From: Rhodanobacter denitrificans
GTDB taxonomy: Bacteria > Pseudomonadota > Gammaproteobacteria > Xanthomonadales > Rhodanobacteraceae
DNA length: 64,000 bases
Assembly (NCBI RefSeq): GCF_003335105.1
Contig: NZ_QFWQ01000003.1
Coordinates: forward strand, 124,001 to 188,000
Direction: 5' to 3'
The position numbers and the translations under genes were made by a program. This document shows positions 11,044 through 19,053 of this stretch, piece by piece; the first letter of the stretch is position 1, and the number at the start of each line of letters is the position of its first letter. The notes under the pieces were generated by a model. That model ran no database searches, was not told where the DNA came from, and saw nothing but the letters and a program-made list of their open reading frames with translations.

Positions 11044-12717
11044 ATGCTCACTTCGCTCTACGTCCGCCATTTTGCCGTTGTCGAAGCCGCCGAAGTAGCA
11101 TTCGGCCCCGGCCTGACCGTGGTCAGCGGCGAAACCGGCGCCGGCAAGTCGCTGCTGGTCGACGCGCTGATGCTGCTGGCCGGCGCCCGCGCCGACAGCG
11201 GCATGGTACGCGCCGGCAGCGACCGCGCCGAGCTGGCCGCCGAATTCGACCTGGCCGGACTGCCGGAAGCGCGCCAGTGGCTGCAGCGCGAGGAACTGGA
11301 CGAGGATGGCGGCTGCCAGCTGCGACGGGTGATCCGCGCCGAAGGCAGCTCCAAGGCCTGGATCAACGGTCGCCCCGCCAACACCCGCCAGCTCGACGAA
11401 CTGGCCGCGCTGCTGGTCGAGATCCACGGCCAGCATGAGCACCAGGCGTTGCTGTCGCGCCCGCACCAGCTGGCCCTGCTCGATGCCTATGCCGGCCATG
11501 ACGAACTGCTGGTGCGGGTGCACGACAGCGCCGTGCAGTGGCGCGAGCTCGGTGCGCGCATGCGCAAGCTCAGCGGCGGCGACGATCGCGACCGGCGCAT
11601 CGACATGCTGCGCCACGAGCTCGGCGAGCTGGAGCAATGGGCGCTGCCGCCGGCCGCGCTGGACGAACTGGAGGCCAGCCACAGGCGCCTCGCCAACGCC
11701 GGTCGGCTGGCCGAAGGTGCGGGCGGGGTGGTCGAGCTGCTCGACGGCGACAGCGAATTCGCGCTGCGCCGCGCACTCGGCCGCGCCCATGCCGAACTGG
11801 GCAAGCTCGCGGCGATCGACGACAAACTGACCCCCTTGCTGGAACTGCTCGACAACGCCGGCATCGAACTCGGCGAAGCTGCCGACGGCCTGGTGCACTA
11901 CGCGCAGGACGTCGATCTCGACCCCGAGCGCTATGCGGAAGTGGACCAGCACCTGGCGCGCCTGCACGAGCTGTCGCGCCGCCACCGGCTGCCGCTGGCC
12001 GAGCTGCACGACCGGCTCGGCGCCCTGCGCCTTGAACTGGCCGAACTCGAAGGCGCCGGCGATGCGCTGGAAAAGCTGGCCGCGCAACGCCAGCGCCTGC
12101 AGCGCGATTACACGGTCGCGGCGACGCAGCTGGGCGAGGCCCGTGCCGGCGCCGCCGCCCGACTCGGCGAGGAGGTGAGCGCGCTGATGGCCGAACTGGG
12201 CATGGCCGGCGGCGTGCTGCGCATCGAACTGGAAGCGGTCGACGGCGACGAGCCGGATCCGCAGGGCGGCGAACGCTGCGAGCTGCTGGTCAGCGCCAAC
12301 CCGGGGCAACCGCCGCGGCCGCTGCGCAAGGTGGCTTCCGGTGGCGAACTGGCGCGCATCAGCCTGGCGATCGAGGTGGCCACCCTGGGCAAGGACACCG
12401 TCGGCAGCATGATCTTCGACGAGGTCGACACCGGCATCGGCGGTGCGGTCGCCGAAGTGGTCGGCCAGAAGCTTCGCGCGCTGGGCGCCAGACGCCAGGT
12501 GCTGTGCGTCACCCACCTGCCGCAGGTGGCGGCACAGGGCCACGCGCATCTCAAGGTCAGCAAGCACAGCGACGGCGATTCCACCCGCACGCGGATCGAA
12601 AACCTCGACGCCGGCGGTCGCCGCGACGAGCTGGCCCGCATGCTGGGCGGCGTGGAGATCACCCGCGAGACGCGGGCGCACGCGAAACAGATGCTGGAGC
12701 GGGCGCAGACCGCCTGA
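11044..12717 (+). CDS. recN: DNA repair protein RecN
   Basis: SMC-like ATPase that helps recombinational repair of double-strand breaks. 557 aa, the usual size. Walker A is at about residues 31-38 (GETGAGKS). The long middle section (about 150-370) is coiled-coil rich in Glu, Leu and Arg. The ABC signature and Walker B follow near the C-terminus (KVASGGELARISLAIEVA, then MIFDEVDTGIGG). The start MLTSLYVRHFAVVEAAEV matches the family; an in-frame ATG 63 bases upstream has no support. It is divergent from hrcA, a common arrangement in these bacteria, and convergent with the response-regulator gene downstream. Confidence 0.96.
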   Translation: MLTSLYVRHFAVVEAAEVAFGPGLTVVSGETGAGKSLLVDALMLLAGARADSGMVRAGSDRAELAAEFDLAGLPEARQWLQREELDEDGGCQLRRVIRAEGSSKAWINGRPANTRQLDELAALLVEIHGQHEHQALLSRPHQLALLDAYAGHDELLVRVHDSAVQWRELGARMRKLSGGDDRDRRIDMLRHELGELEQWALPPAALDELEASHRRLANAGRLAEGAGGVVELLDGDSEFALRRALGRAHAELGKLAAIDDKLTPLLELLDNAGIELGEAADGLVHYAQDVDLDPERYAEVDQHLARLHELSRRHRLPLAELHDRLGALRLELAELEGAGDALEKLAAQRQRLQRDYTVAATQLGEARAGAAARLGEEVSALMAELGMAGGVLRIELEAVDGDEPDPQGGERCELLVSANPGQPPRPLRKVASGGELARISLAIEVATLGKDTVGSMIFDEVDTGIGGAVAEVVGQKLRALGARRQVLCVTHLPQVAAQGHAHLKVSKHSDGDSTRTRIENLDAGGRRDELARMLGGVEITRETRAHAKQMLERAQTA

Positions 12718-12741
12718 GCGCGGCAAACCGCCCGGCCTGGA

Positions 12742-13377
12742 TCAGCTCGCCGGCGCCAGCATCCCGCGCTCGCTCGCCATCCGGTACAGGTCCAGTTCCG
12801 AACCCGCGGCCAGCTTGCCCATCAGGCTGGCGCGATGGATGTAGACGGTTTTCTGGCCGATGCCCAGTTCCGCCGCCACCTGCTTCGGCGTGCGGCCGCC
12901 GGCCAGCAGCAGGAATACCTCGCGCTCGCGCGCCGTCAAACGGTTGATCGGATCCAGTGCCGCGTTCGGCTGCTCGGCGCGGCGCTGGCGCAGGTCGGAG
13001 CTGAGGAAACACTCACCTTGCATCACCGCGCGCAGGCCGGCCACAAGTTCCTCGGGCGCGACGCCCTTGGTCACGTAGCCGCTGGCCCCCCGACGCAAGG
13101 CCTCGGACACGTACGGCTCGCCGTCGTGCATGCTCAGCACCACTACATGCGTCTGTGCATGCACGCTGAGCAGGTGTTCGATCAACGGCAGCCCGCTGCC
13201 GTCGGGCAGGGACAGATCCAGCGCCACGAGGTCGGGGCGCCAGTGGTTGACCGCCTCCACCGCGTCATCGGCGTTGCGGCACTCCGCCACCACGTCGAGA
13301 TCCGCTTCCATCTCGATCAGCCGCTTGAAGCCTTCGCGAACGATGGCATGGTCGTCGACAAGAACAATGCTGTACAT
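12742..13377 (-). CDS. LuxR/NarL-type response regulator (UhpA-like)
   Basis: 211 aa transcription factor of a two-component system. The receiver domain (about 1-120) shows the acidic pair VDDHAIVREGF, the phosphorylatable Asp in DLVALDLSLPDG and the Lys in GASGYVTKG. The LuxR helix-turn-helix lies at about 145-205 (LTAREREVFLLLAGGRTPKQ). It is divergent from the histidine kinase gene with an 81-base gap, so the two probably form a pair. It differs clearly from the GacA-like regulator at 24.7 kb. Its targets are unknown; the structured RNA just beyond the kinase is one possibility. Confidence 0.9.
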   Translation of the reverse strand: MYSIVLVDDHAIVREGFKRLIEMEADLDVVAECRNADDAVEAVNHWRPDLVALDLSLPDGSGLPLIEHLLSVHAQTHVVVLSMHDGEPYVSEALRRGASGYVTKGVAPEELVAGLRAVMQGECFLSSDLRQRRAEQPNAALDPINRLTAREREVFLLLAGGRTPKQVAAELGIGQKTVYIHRASLMGKLAAGSELDLYRMASERGMLAPAS

Positions 13378-13458
13378 CCTTCTACTTTACACAGGGATTC
13401 CCTTCCGCGCCCGAGATCCCCGCTGACAGTGGGAAGCGGACACCCCGGCGGATCACGC

Positions 13459-15069
13459 ATGTACCATCCGCGCATGCGCCTGAACCCCCTCCGCCTGCCC
13501 GATTCCGGCCCCCTGCTTGCCGCCGGCTACCTGCTGCTGTGGCTGTTGCTGTGGCCAACCGTGCAGCCTTACTGGGCACTTCCCTACGGCCTGCGCTTCG
13601 GCGCCCTGCTGCTCACCCCGGTGCGCTGCTGGGGCTGGCTGCTTGGCGTCGAGCTGGCTGCAATCGCCGGCATCGGTTTGGCTCACGGGCTGCCTCAGGG
13701 CTGGACCGGTTTCGCCGTCGGCGAGCTGCCCGAGCCGCTGGTGATGGCCGCCGTGCTGTGGCTGTTGCGACGGCTCGACCTGCACGCCAGCCTGCACAGT
13801 CCGCAGGACGTGACCCGGCTGCTGCTTTCTGCGGCACTGGTGGTGACGGTGACCACGGTCGTCGACGCCGCCCTGCTGGCCCTGGTCAGCGCGTCGGGTT
13901 CACCTGATCTGATGGTCCGCGTGCTGGGCGAGGAACTGCTCAGCCATTACCTGGGCATCCTGCTGGTGGTCCCGCTGATGATCATGTTGCTGCGCACCCG
14001 GGTGGAGCAGCGGGTGCTGGCCGGCCTGCTCATGGACGGCGTGCTGGTGATGCTGCCGTCGATGGCGATCCTGCTGGTGCTGTCCGAGCGGGCCGCCCCA
14101 CAACCGCAGTTCGCCCGGGTGCTGTCGCTGGCGCCTGTGCTCTTCTTCGCGTTCCGCCACGGTTGGCGCGGCGCCAGCCTGGCCATGCTCATCACCAGCC
14201 TCGGCATGACCCTGGCCGACGAGCACCTGGGGCACGCGCCGTCGACGGCCGCGGCCTACCTGTTCCTGGCCGTGGCGGGAACCGGCGCACTGATGCTCGG
14301 CTCCGCCACCGACGCACTACGCCGGAGCAGCGAGCGGGTCGCCGAGCAGAACGTCTACCTCGGCGCGGTCAATCGCCGGCTCGACCAACTCGCGCACCAG
14401 TTGCGCGATGCCGCCCGCGGCAACCTGCAGGCGGACGAAAACCAGCGCCGGCATTTGGCAGCGGAGCTGCATGACGAGCTGGGGCAGAACATCACCGCGA
14501 TCCAGACCCATGTGAAATTGGCCCAGGCGCGCCTGTACCAGGCCGGCATGGAAGACATCAGCGCATCGATCAACACCATCCTGGCCCACATGCGGCGCGC
14601 CCTGCACCGCCTACTGGACGATCTGCGACCCGCCGTGCTGGACGAGTTCGGACTGCTGCGCGCGCTCGACGAAGGTCCGATCCGCGACCTGCTGAACGCC
14701 GCCGGGATGGTCTACCACACCGAGTTGCACGGCGATCCGCGCTTGCTCGACGACGATATCCGCACCGCGATCTACCGGCTGGTCCAGGAAAGCGCGACCA
14801 ATGCCGTCAAGCACGCCAAGGCCAGCGAGTTTCGGCTGCGCCTGCGGATCGGCGAGCGCCAGAACATCGCGGTAGCCCTGCTCGACCTGCGCGACGACGG
14901 CACCGGCCTGCCCAGCCGGCTGCCCCGCGGCGGCCGCGGCCTGCAGGGCATGCGCGACCGGGTCACCTCGCTCGGCGGCCAGTTCCGCCTGCGTCCCTCA
15001 CCTGCCGGCGTGCATCTGCGGATTTTGCTGCGCAGCAACAGCCGCCCCGAAAGCCAGCGACAACCCTAG
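13459..15069 (+). CDS. Membrane sensor histidine kinase (MASE1-like, HisKA_3)
   Basis: 536 aa. About eight hydrophobic segments span residues 15-290 (MASE1-like sensor). A linker helix and a HisKA_3 dimerisation domain follow, with the phospho-acceptor His in HLAAELHDELGQNITAIQ (about residue 335). The ATPase domain then shows the N box (ESATNAVKHAKASEF) and a glycine-rich segment (DLRDDGTGLPSRLPRGGRG). It belongs to the UhpB/NarX-type kinases that pair with LuxR-type regulators, fitting the divergent neighbour. The start could also be the ATG at 13474; both give the same domains. The signal sensed is unknown. Confidence 0.9.
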   Translation: MYHPRMRLNPLRLPDSGPLLAAGYLLLWLLLWPTVQPYWALPYGLRFGALLLTPVRCWGWLLGVELAAIAGIGLAHGLPQGWTGFAVGELPEPLVMAAVLWLLRRLDLHASLHSPQDVTRLLLSAALVVTVTTVVDAALLALVSASGSPDLMVRVLGEELLSHYLGILLVVPLMIMLLRTRVEQRVLAGLLMDGVLVMLPSMAILLVLSERAAPQPQFARVLSLAPVLFFAFRHGWRGASLAMLITSLGMTLADEHLGHAPSTAAAYLFLAVAGTGALMLGSATDALRRSSERVAEQNVYLGAVNRRLDQLAHQLRDAARGNLQADENQRRHLAAELHDELGQNITAIQTHVKLAQARLYQAGMEDISASINTILAHMRRALHRLLDDLRPAVLDEFGLLRALDEGPIRDLLNAAGMVYHTELHGDPRLLDDDIRTAIYRLVQESATNAVKHAKASEFRLRLRIGERQNIAVALLDLRDDGTGLPSRLPRGGRGLQGMRDRVTSLGGQFRLRPSPAGVHLRILLRSNSRPESQRQP

Positions 15070-15111
15070 GAATTTTTCCGATACCGGAGAAGTGAAGGGC
15101 TCGTTAGGATG

Positions 15112-15310
15112 TCTTATCGATGTGGGGGAGCCACCATCGCAAGATGGTGGATCAGGGTCTCCGTGGGGACGGGGGCTCTGAAAAACGGCAGGAAGCCGTT
15201 TCGCCGCTACCTGGCGAGGAACACGGGCATACGCGAGCCATTCGCTATGCCGACCGACAGGTGGGGGAGCAAGCCGCGGGCGGACAGGAGTCCTCCCCGC
15301 GGCTTTTTTA
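15112..15310 (+). ncRNA. Structured GGA-rich small RNA, candidate RsmA/CsrA-sequestering RNA
   Basis: An intergenic stretch between the kinase gene and fur folds into several hairpins. CCACCATC-GCAA-GATGGTGG lies at 15131-15150 and AACGGC-AGGAA-GCCGTT at 15184-15200. A GGCATA/TATGCC stem with an inner GCGA/TCGC helix lies at 15226-15251. A terminator stem (15272-15280 with 15296-15304) contains GGAC-AGGA-GTCC at 15282-15293 and is followed by six T. About eight GGA motifs occur, two of them in AGGA loops, which is the hallmark of RsmX/Y/Z and CsrB RNAs. No ORF in the stretch looks real. The 5' end is a guess; the RNA could instead be a processed 3'UTR of the kinase mRNA. The Rsm role is inferred. 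Confidence 0.6.
15272..15309 (+). terminator. Rho-independent terminator of the small RNA
   Basis: A 9-bp stem AGCCGCGGG/CCCGCGGCT with a long loop that itself folds, followed by TTTTTT at 15304-15309. Confidence 0.85.
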
Positions 15311-15360
15311 TGCGCGCAACCCGGCGCGCATCGTCAACGCCGGACCATGCTGGCAGCCAA

Positions 15361-15783
15361 TCAGCTCTTGCGCTGACGGTGTTTCGGGCGTACGTACAGC
15401 ACCAGGCTGTGATCCTCGATCACATAACCGTGGCGCGCGGCGATCTCGTGCTGCAGCCGCTCGATCTCCTCGCTGACGAACTCGATCACTTTCCCGCTGT
15501 CCACATCGATCATGTGGTCGTGGTGCTTGCCGCGATCCAGTTCATAGACGGCCTGGCCGCCTTCGAAGTTGTGCTTGACGACGATGCCTGCCGCCTCGAA
15601 CTGGATCAGCACTCGGTACACCGTCGCCAGGCCGATGTCTTCCTGGTGGGCAAGCAGCTTCTTGTAGACATCTTCGGCGGTGAGGTGATGCCCCTCCTCC
15701 TCGTCGAAGATCTGCAGGATGCGCATCCGCGGATGGGTCACCTTGAGGCCGACCCGGCGCAGCTCTTTGGTTTCCTGTTCCAT
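15361..15783 (-). CDS. fur: Ferric uptake regulator Fur
   Basis: Iron-responsive repressor of siderophore, TonB-receptor and iron-storage genes. 140 aa. Winged helix at residues about 10-85 (LKVTHPRMRILQIF, then DIGLATVYRVLIQFEAAGIV); metal-binding dimer domain with HHDHMIDVDSGKVIEF. The cysteine zinc site found in E. coli Fur is absent, as in Pseudomonas-type Fur, so this is not a defect. The gene is divergent from bamE (77-base gap), a classic fur/omlA arrangement, and the shared interval should hold both promoters. No clear Fur box was recognised there. Confidence 0.97.
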   Translation of the reverse strand: MEQETKELRRVGLKVTHPRMRILQIFDEEEGHHLTAEDVYKKLLAHQEDIGLATVYRVLIQFEAAGIVVKHNFEGGQAVYELDRGKHHDHMIDVDSGKVIEFVSEEIERLQHEIAARHGYVIEDHSLVLYVRPKHRQRKS

Positions 15784-15860
15784 AGATCCACTCCCCGCAC
15801 ACGGCGTTTTCAGGCCGGTAGTGTATCATCCGACACCTTCACGATCCGGACGCAACACGC

Positions 15861-16319
15861 ATGCAAAAGCTGATCACCCTGCTGGTTTTCGCCATGCTGG
15901 CGCTCTCCATCACCGGCTGTCACCTCGTCTATACGCCCGACGTGCAGCAAGGCAACCTGCTCGACAAGAAAACGGTGGATCAGCTCAAGCCCGGCATGAC
16001 CAAGCATCAGGTGCTGGTGCTGATGGGGACCCCCTCGGTCAGCACGCCGTTCCAGCAGAGTCGCTGGGATTACGTCTCCACCCAGTCGCACCGCGGCGGT
16101 CCAGTCAAGGTGCGCACCTTCACGCTGACCTTCAACAACGACACGCTGGTGCGTACCGAGGGCGATTTCTTTGCGCAGGATGCCCAGCAGCTGGTCAAGG
16201 ACAGCAAGAAATACAACGCCGGCTACCCTGCCACCGAGACCCGCGGCGACAAGAGCACATCCCCGGACGACAAGAAGAACGACGGCGGCTTCGGCCAGGG
16301 CAGCCAGGACGGCCACTGA
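15861..16319 (+). CDS. bamE: Outer membrane assembly lipoprotein BamE (OmlA/SmpA)
   Basis: Lipoprotein subunit of the BAM complex that folds beta-barrel proteins into the outer membrane. 152 aa. Lipoprotein signal peptide with lipobox ending at Cys20 (LALSITGC). The conserved BamE core follows (VQQGNLLDKKTVDQLKPGMT, then VLVLMGTPSVSTPF and RWDYVSTQ). It is longer than the E. coli protein because of a polar, Lys/Asp/Gly-rich tail after about residue 110. It is divergent from fur. Confidence 0.95.
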   Translation: MQKLITLLVFAMLALSITGCHLVYTPDVQQGNLLDKKTVDQLKPGMTKHQVLVLMGTPSVSTPFQQSRWDYVSTQSHRGGPVKVRTFTLTFNNDTLVRTEGDFFAQDAQQLVKDSKKYNAGYPATETRGDKSTSPDDKKNDGGFGQGSQDGH

Positions 16320-16348
16320 TCGGACAGCGGATGCGCCGCCCTGCCCGT

Positions 16349-16627
16349 TCAGCGGGCGCGACGGCGGCGCGCCTCCATCGGATCGAGCATGAGCGGGCGG
16401 TAGATCTCGATCCGGTCGCCCTGCTGCACGACCCGATCCGGCGAAACCTTGCGTCCGAAGATGCCCAGGCGCGAAGGGTCGATCGCCCCGCCTGGAACCA
16501 CCGCGGCCAAACCCGCGGCGTCGACCGCCTGCATCACCGTGCTGCCTTCGGCCAATTCGACCTGGTGCAGGACCGCACGCCCGGCTCCTGCGTAGACCAC
16601 CTCGACGCGGATCGTGCGCTCAGCCAT
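16349..16627 (-). CDS. rnfH: RnfH family ubiquitin-fold protein
   Basis: 92 aa small protein of the RnfH/UPF0125 family with a beta-grasp (ubiquitin/ThiS-like) fold; the role is poorly defined. Seen: the N-terminal strand IRVEVVYAGAGRAV, the middle segment LGIFGRKVSPDRVVQQGDRI and the near-terminal EIYRPLMLDPMEARRRRAR, all typical. Its start overlaps the end of ratA by 8 bases, so the two are translated from one message. Confidence 0.92.
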   Translation of the reverse strand: MAERTIRVEVVYAGAGRAVLHQVELAEGSTVMQAVDAAGLAAVVPGGAIDPSRLGIFGRKVSPDRVVQQGDRIEIYRPLMLDPMEARRRRAR

Positions 16628-17051
16628 AGACCCGCTCGGCCTCGCGGCAGAAATCGTCCACCATGCGCCCGGCCAGTCCCTGGAAACCCAGCTTCAAGGC
16701 ACCGCCGCCGAGCCGGCCGGCGTAATCGAAATCCAGCGCAAACGCGACCTTGCAGCCGGCATCGCCCAGCGGGATGAAATCCCACACGCCTTCCAGGCTG
16801 CGGAACGGGCCGTCGACCAGATCCATCTGCAGGCGGCGCGGCGGGTCGACCGTGTTGCGCGTGGTGAAGCTCTGGTGGAATCCGGCAAACTTGAGATCCA
16901 GCCGCGCCACCTGCACGTTGTCACGGCGATCGAGAACCGCGGCACCGGCGCACCAGGAGAACCGCTTTGGGTATGCTTCCACATCATTGACCAGGTCGAA
17001 CATCTGCGCCGGCGAATACTTCACCAGTGCGCTGCGACGAATTTCGATCAC
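16620..17051 (-). CDS. ratA: Type II toxin-antitoxin toxin RatA / ubiquinone-binding START protein
   Basis: 143 aa START/polyketide-cyclase fold protein. In E. coli RatA was reported to bind 50S subunits and block subunit joining; the related Coq10 proteins bind ubiquinone. The family pattern is clear: RRSALVKYSPAQMFDLVNDV, then YPKRFSWCAGAAVLDR and the C-terminal LAGRMVDDFCREAERVYG. It is co-transcribed with rnfH and lies beside divergent smpB, a gene order conserved across gammaproteobacteria. A housekeeping role is more likely than a toxin role here. Confidence 0.9.
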   Translation of the reverse strand: MIEIRRSALVKYSPAQMFDLVNDVEAYPKRFSWCAGAAVLDRRDNVQVARLDLKFAGFHQSFTTRNTVDPPRRLQMDLVDGPFRSLEGVWDFIPLGDAGCKVAFALDFDYAGRLGGGALKLGFQGLAGRMVDDFCREAERVYG

Positions 17052-17193
17052 GGCAACCTCTTAGGCTTGTGCATTCATCCATGAATGCGAAGATCAAGTG
17101 AGCGTCCTTCCCTGGACGCACTCTCAACAAAAGCGTCGCTCCGATGGGGGCAACGGGCAATGCGGCCGCCCAGAGGCCCGAAGTTTAACGGAC

Positions 17194-17685
17194 ATGGCCA
17201 AGAACAAGGACAAAGACAACAAGGGCGGCGGCACCATCGCGCTCAACAAGCGCGCACGCTTCGAGTACCACATCGACCAGCGTTTCGAGGCCGGCGTCGC
17301 GCTGCAGGGCTGGGAGTTGAAGGCGCTGCGCGCCGGCCGGATCAACTTCGGCGACGGCTACGCGATCGTACTGAAAAACGAGATCTTCCTGGTCGGCACC
17401 TCGATTCCGCCGCTGATCAGCGCCTCCACCCATGTCATCGCCGAGGACCGGCGTACCCGCAAGCTGCTGCTGCATCGCAAGGAGATCGACCAGCTGATCG
17501 GCGCGGTCGAGCGCAAGGGCTATACCCTGGTGCCCACCGCGATGTACTGGAAAGGCAACAAGGTGAAGGTCGAGATCGGACTTGCCCGCGGCAAGCAGGA
17601 ACACGACAAGCGCGATACCGAGAAGCAGCGCGACTGGCAGATCGAGAAACAACGCACCATGCGTTCGCACAACCGCACGAGCTGA
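17194..17685 (+). CDS. smpB: SsrA-binding protein SmpB
   Basis: Binds tmRNA and brings it to stalled ribosomes for trans-translation. 163 aa. The OB-fold core is visible ([20 protein letters not shown], then [20 protein letters not shown]), and the basic C-terminal tail ends in [20 protein letters not shown], which mimics mRNA in the decoding centre. The start [13 protein letters not shown] was chosen over an upstream in-frame ATG at 17098 that would add 32 unconserved residues. It is convergent with ssrA across a shared terminator. Confidence 0.97.
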   Translation: MAKNKDKDNKGGGTIALNKRARFEYHIDQRFEAGVALQGWELKALRAGRINFGDGYAIVLKNEIFLVGTSIPPLISASTHVIAEDRRTRKLLLHRKEIDQLIGAVERKGYTLVPTAMYWKGNKVKVEIGLARGKQEHDKRDTEKQRDWQIEKQRTMRSHNRTS

Positions 17686-17705
17686 TCCGCTGCAGCCGTG
17701 CCATG

Positions 17706-17732
17706 AAAAACCCCCGATCGCTCGGGGGTTTT
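17706..17732. terminator. Bidirectional terminator between smpB and ssrA
   Basis: AAAAACCCCCGA-TCGC-TCGGGGGTTTT: a strong GC stem flanked by A and T runs, so it can stop transcription arriving from either side. Confidence 0.85.
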
Positions 17733-17736
17733 GTGT

Positions 17737-18091
<355 letters not shown>

Positions 18092-18114
18092 GGGGAAAAC
18101 GATCTGACCGCGCC

Positions 18115-18144
18115 AGTATATGGGGGCATCGACCGCAGCGGCAA
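18115..18144 (-). promoter_or_regulatory. Candidate sigma-70 promoter of ssrA
   Basis: On the minus strand TTGCCG (18144-18139), an 18-base spacer, TATACT (18120-18115). The predicted start lies about 15 bases before the mature tmRNA 5' end, consistent with 5' processing. Confidence 0.5.
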
Positions 18145-18282
18145 TGGCGCATGCTGAAGACAGGCCTATCGGATGCGCGCTGGGCAAACATTGATCAACG
18201 TCAAGCCGAGTGTTGTTAGGCCGTTAACGCAACGTCTATACTTGGCGACTTGCGTGCTCCCGTATCCGTCGCACTCGTGGGA

Positions 18283-18615
18283 ATGATCTCGATGACTCGA
18301 TTGCCATTGCTTGGCCTGACCGTGGCCACAGCCTTCTTCGCCGCCAGCAGCGCCCACGCCGAAGGCGACAAGGCCGCCGGACGCGCCTTGGTCTACACCT
18401 GCGCCGGTTGCCATGGCGTGCCGGGTTACACCAACGCCTACCCGCAGTACCCGGTACCGAAGATCGCCGGCCAGAACGAGCTGTACATCGTCAATGCGCT
18501 GCACGGCTACCAGAGTGGCGACCGCAAGCATCCGACCATGGGCGCGCAGGCGCAGAGCCTGTCCGACACGGACATCCAGAACATTGCCGCCTATCTCTCC
18601 AGCCTCGCCAAGTAA
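18283..18615 (+). CDS. Small periplasmic c-type cytochrome
   Basis: 110 aa from the ATG at 18283 (or 107 from 18292). Sec signal peptide up to about residue 28 (LTVATAFFAASSAHA). A haem-attachment motif CAGCH follows, and a distal Met suited as axial ligand lies in KHPTMGAQAQSLSD. The end reads DIQNIAAYLSSLAK, typical of class I cytochrome c. It is followed 18 bases later by a second single-haem cytochrome; the pair resembles the two halves of di-haem cytochrome c4. An electron-carrier role towards a terminal oxidase is inferred. Confidence 0.9.
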   Translation: MISMTRLPLLGLTVATAFFAASSAHAEGDKAAGRALVYTCAGCHGVPGYTNAYPQYPVPKIAGQNELYIVNALHGYQSGDRKHPTMGAQAQSLSDTDIQNIAAYLSSLAK

Positions 18616-18633
18616 GTTGCCAAGGATTCCCGC

Positions 18634-18987
18634 ATGAAACGTGTGCTTACCCTGCTTTCATTCGGCGTCGCGCTGGCGTTCGCCTCCACCTCGCTGCTGG
18701 CCAACGGCAGCATCGAGAACGGCAAGCAGAAAGCCGCCACCTGCTTCGCCTGCCACGGCACCGACGGCAACGCGGTCGACCCGCAGTACCCGCGCCTCGC
18801 CGGCCAGTACAACCTCTACCTGCAGCGAGTGCTGCACGAGTACAAGGACGGCCAGCGCGACAACCCGATCATGAAGGGCATGGTGGCCACCTTGTCCGAC
18901 CAGGACATCGAGGACGTCTCCGCGTACTTCTCCAGCCTGCCGAGCAAGCTCGACACGCTGAAGGACCACGTCAGCGGCAGCAAGTAA
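18634..18987 (+). CDS. Small periplasmic c-type cytochrome (c553/c4-like)
   Basis: 117 aa. Signal peptide to about residue 23 (VALAFASTSLLA). Haem motif CFACH within KAATCFACHGTDGN, then PRLAGQYNLYLQRVLHEYKD and NPIMKGMVATLSDQDIEDVS, which supplies the likely Met ligand. It is co-transcribed with the upstream cytochrome (18-base gap) and followed by a strong terminator, so the two form a bicistronic unit. Its sequence differs enough from its neighbour that the duplication, if one occurred, is old. Confidence 0.9.
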   Translation: MKRVLTLLSFGVALAFASTSLLANGSIENGKQKAATCFACHGTDGNAVDPQYPRLAGQYNLYLQRVLHEYKDGQRDNPIMKGMVATLSDQDIEDVSAYFSSLPSKLDTLKDHVSGSK

Positions 18988-19010
18988 GCCCGTCGCAAGC
19001 CGCACGCTCG

Positions 19011-19043
19011 CCAAGGCCCGCTCCGGCGGGCCTTGGCTTTTTT
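19011..19043 (+). terminator. Rho-independent terminator after the cytochrome pair
   Basis: An 11-bp stem CCAAGGCCCGC/GCGGGCCTTGG with a 4-base loop, followed by CTTTTTT. Confidence 0.9.
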
Positions 19044-19053
19044 GTGACCAGCG

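Noticed and set aside
15361-15783. Fur lacking the CxxC zinc ligands, first taken as a defect
   Set aside because: Pseudomonas-type Fur proteins also lack them; the sensing His/Asp/Glu residues are present.
16349-17051. rnfH/ratA as a toxin-antitoxin module
   Set aside because: The pair is a conserved housekeeping neighbour of smpB; RnfH is not an established antitoxin and nothing here suggests addiction.
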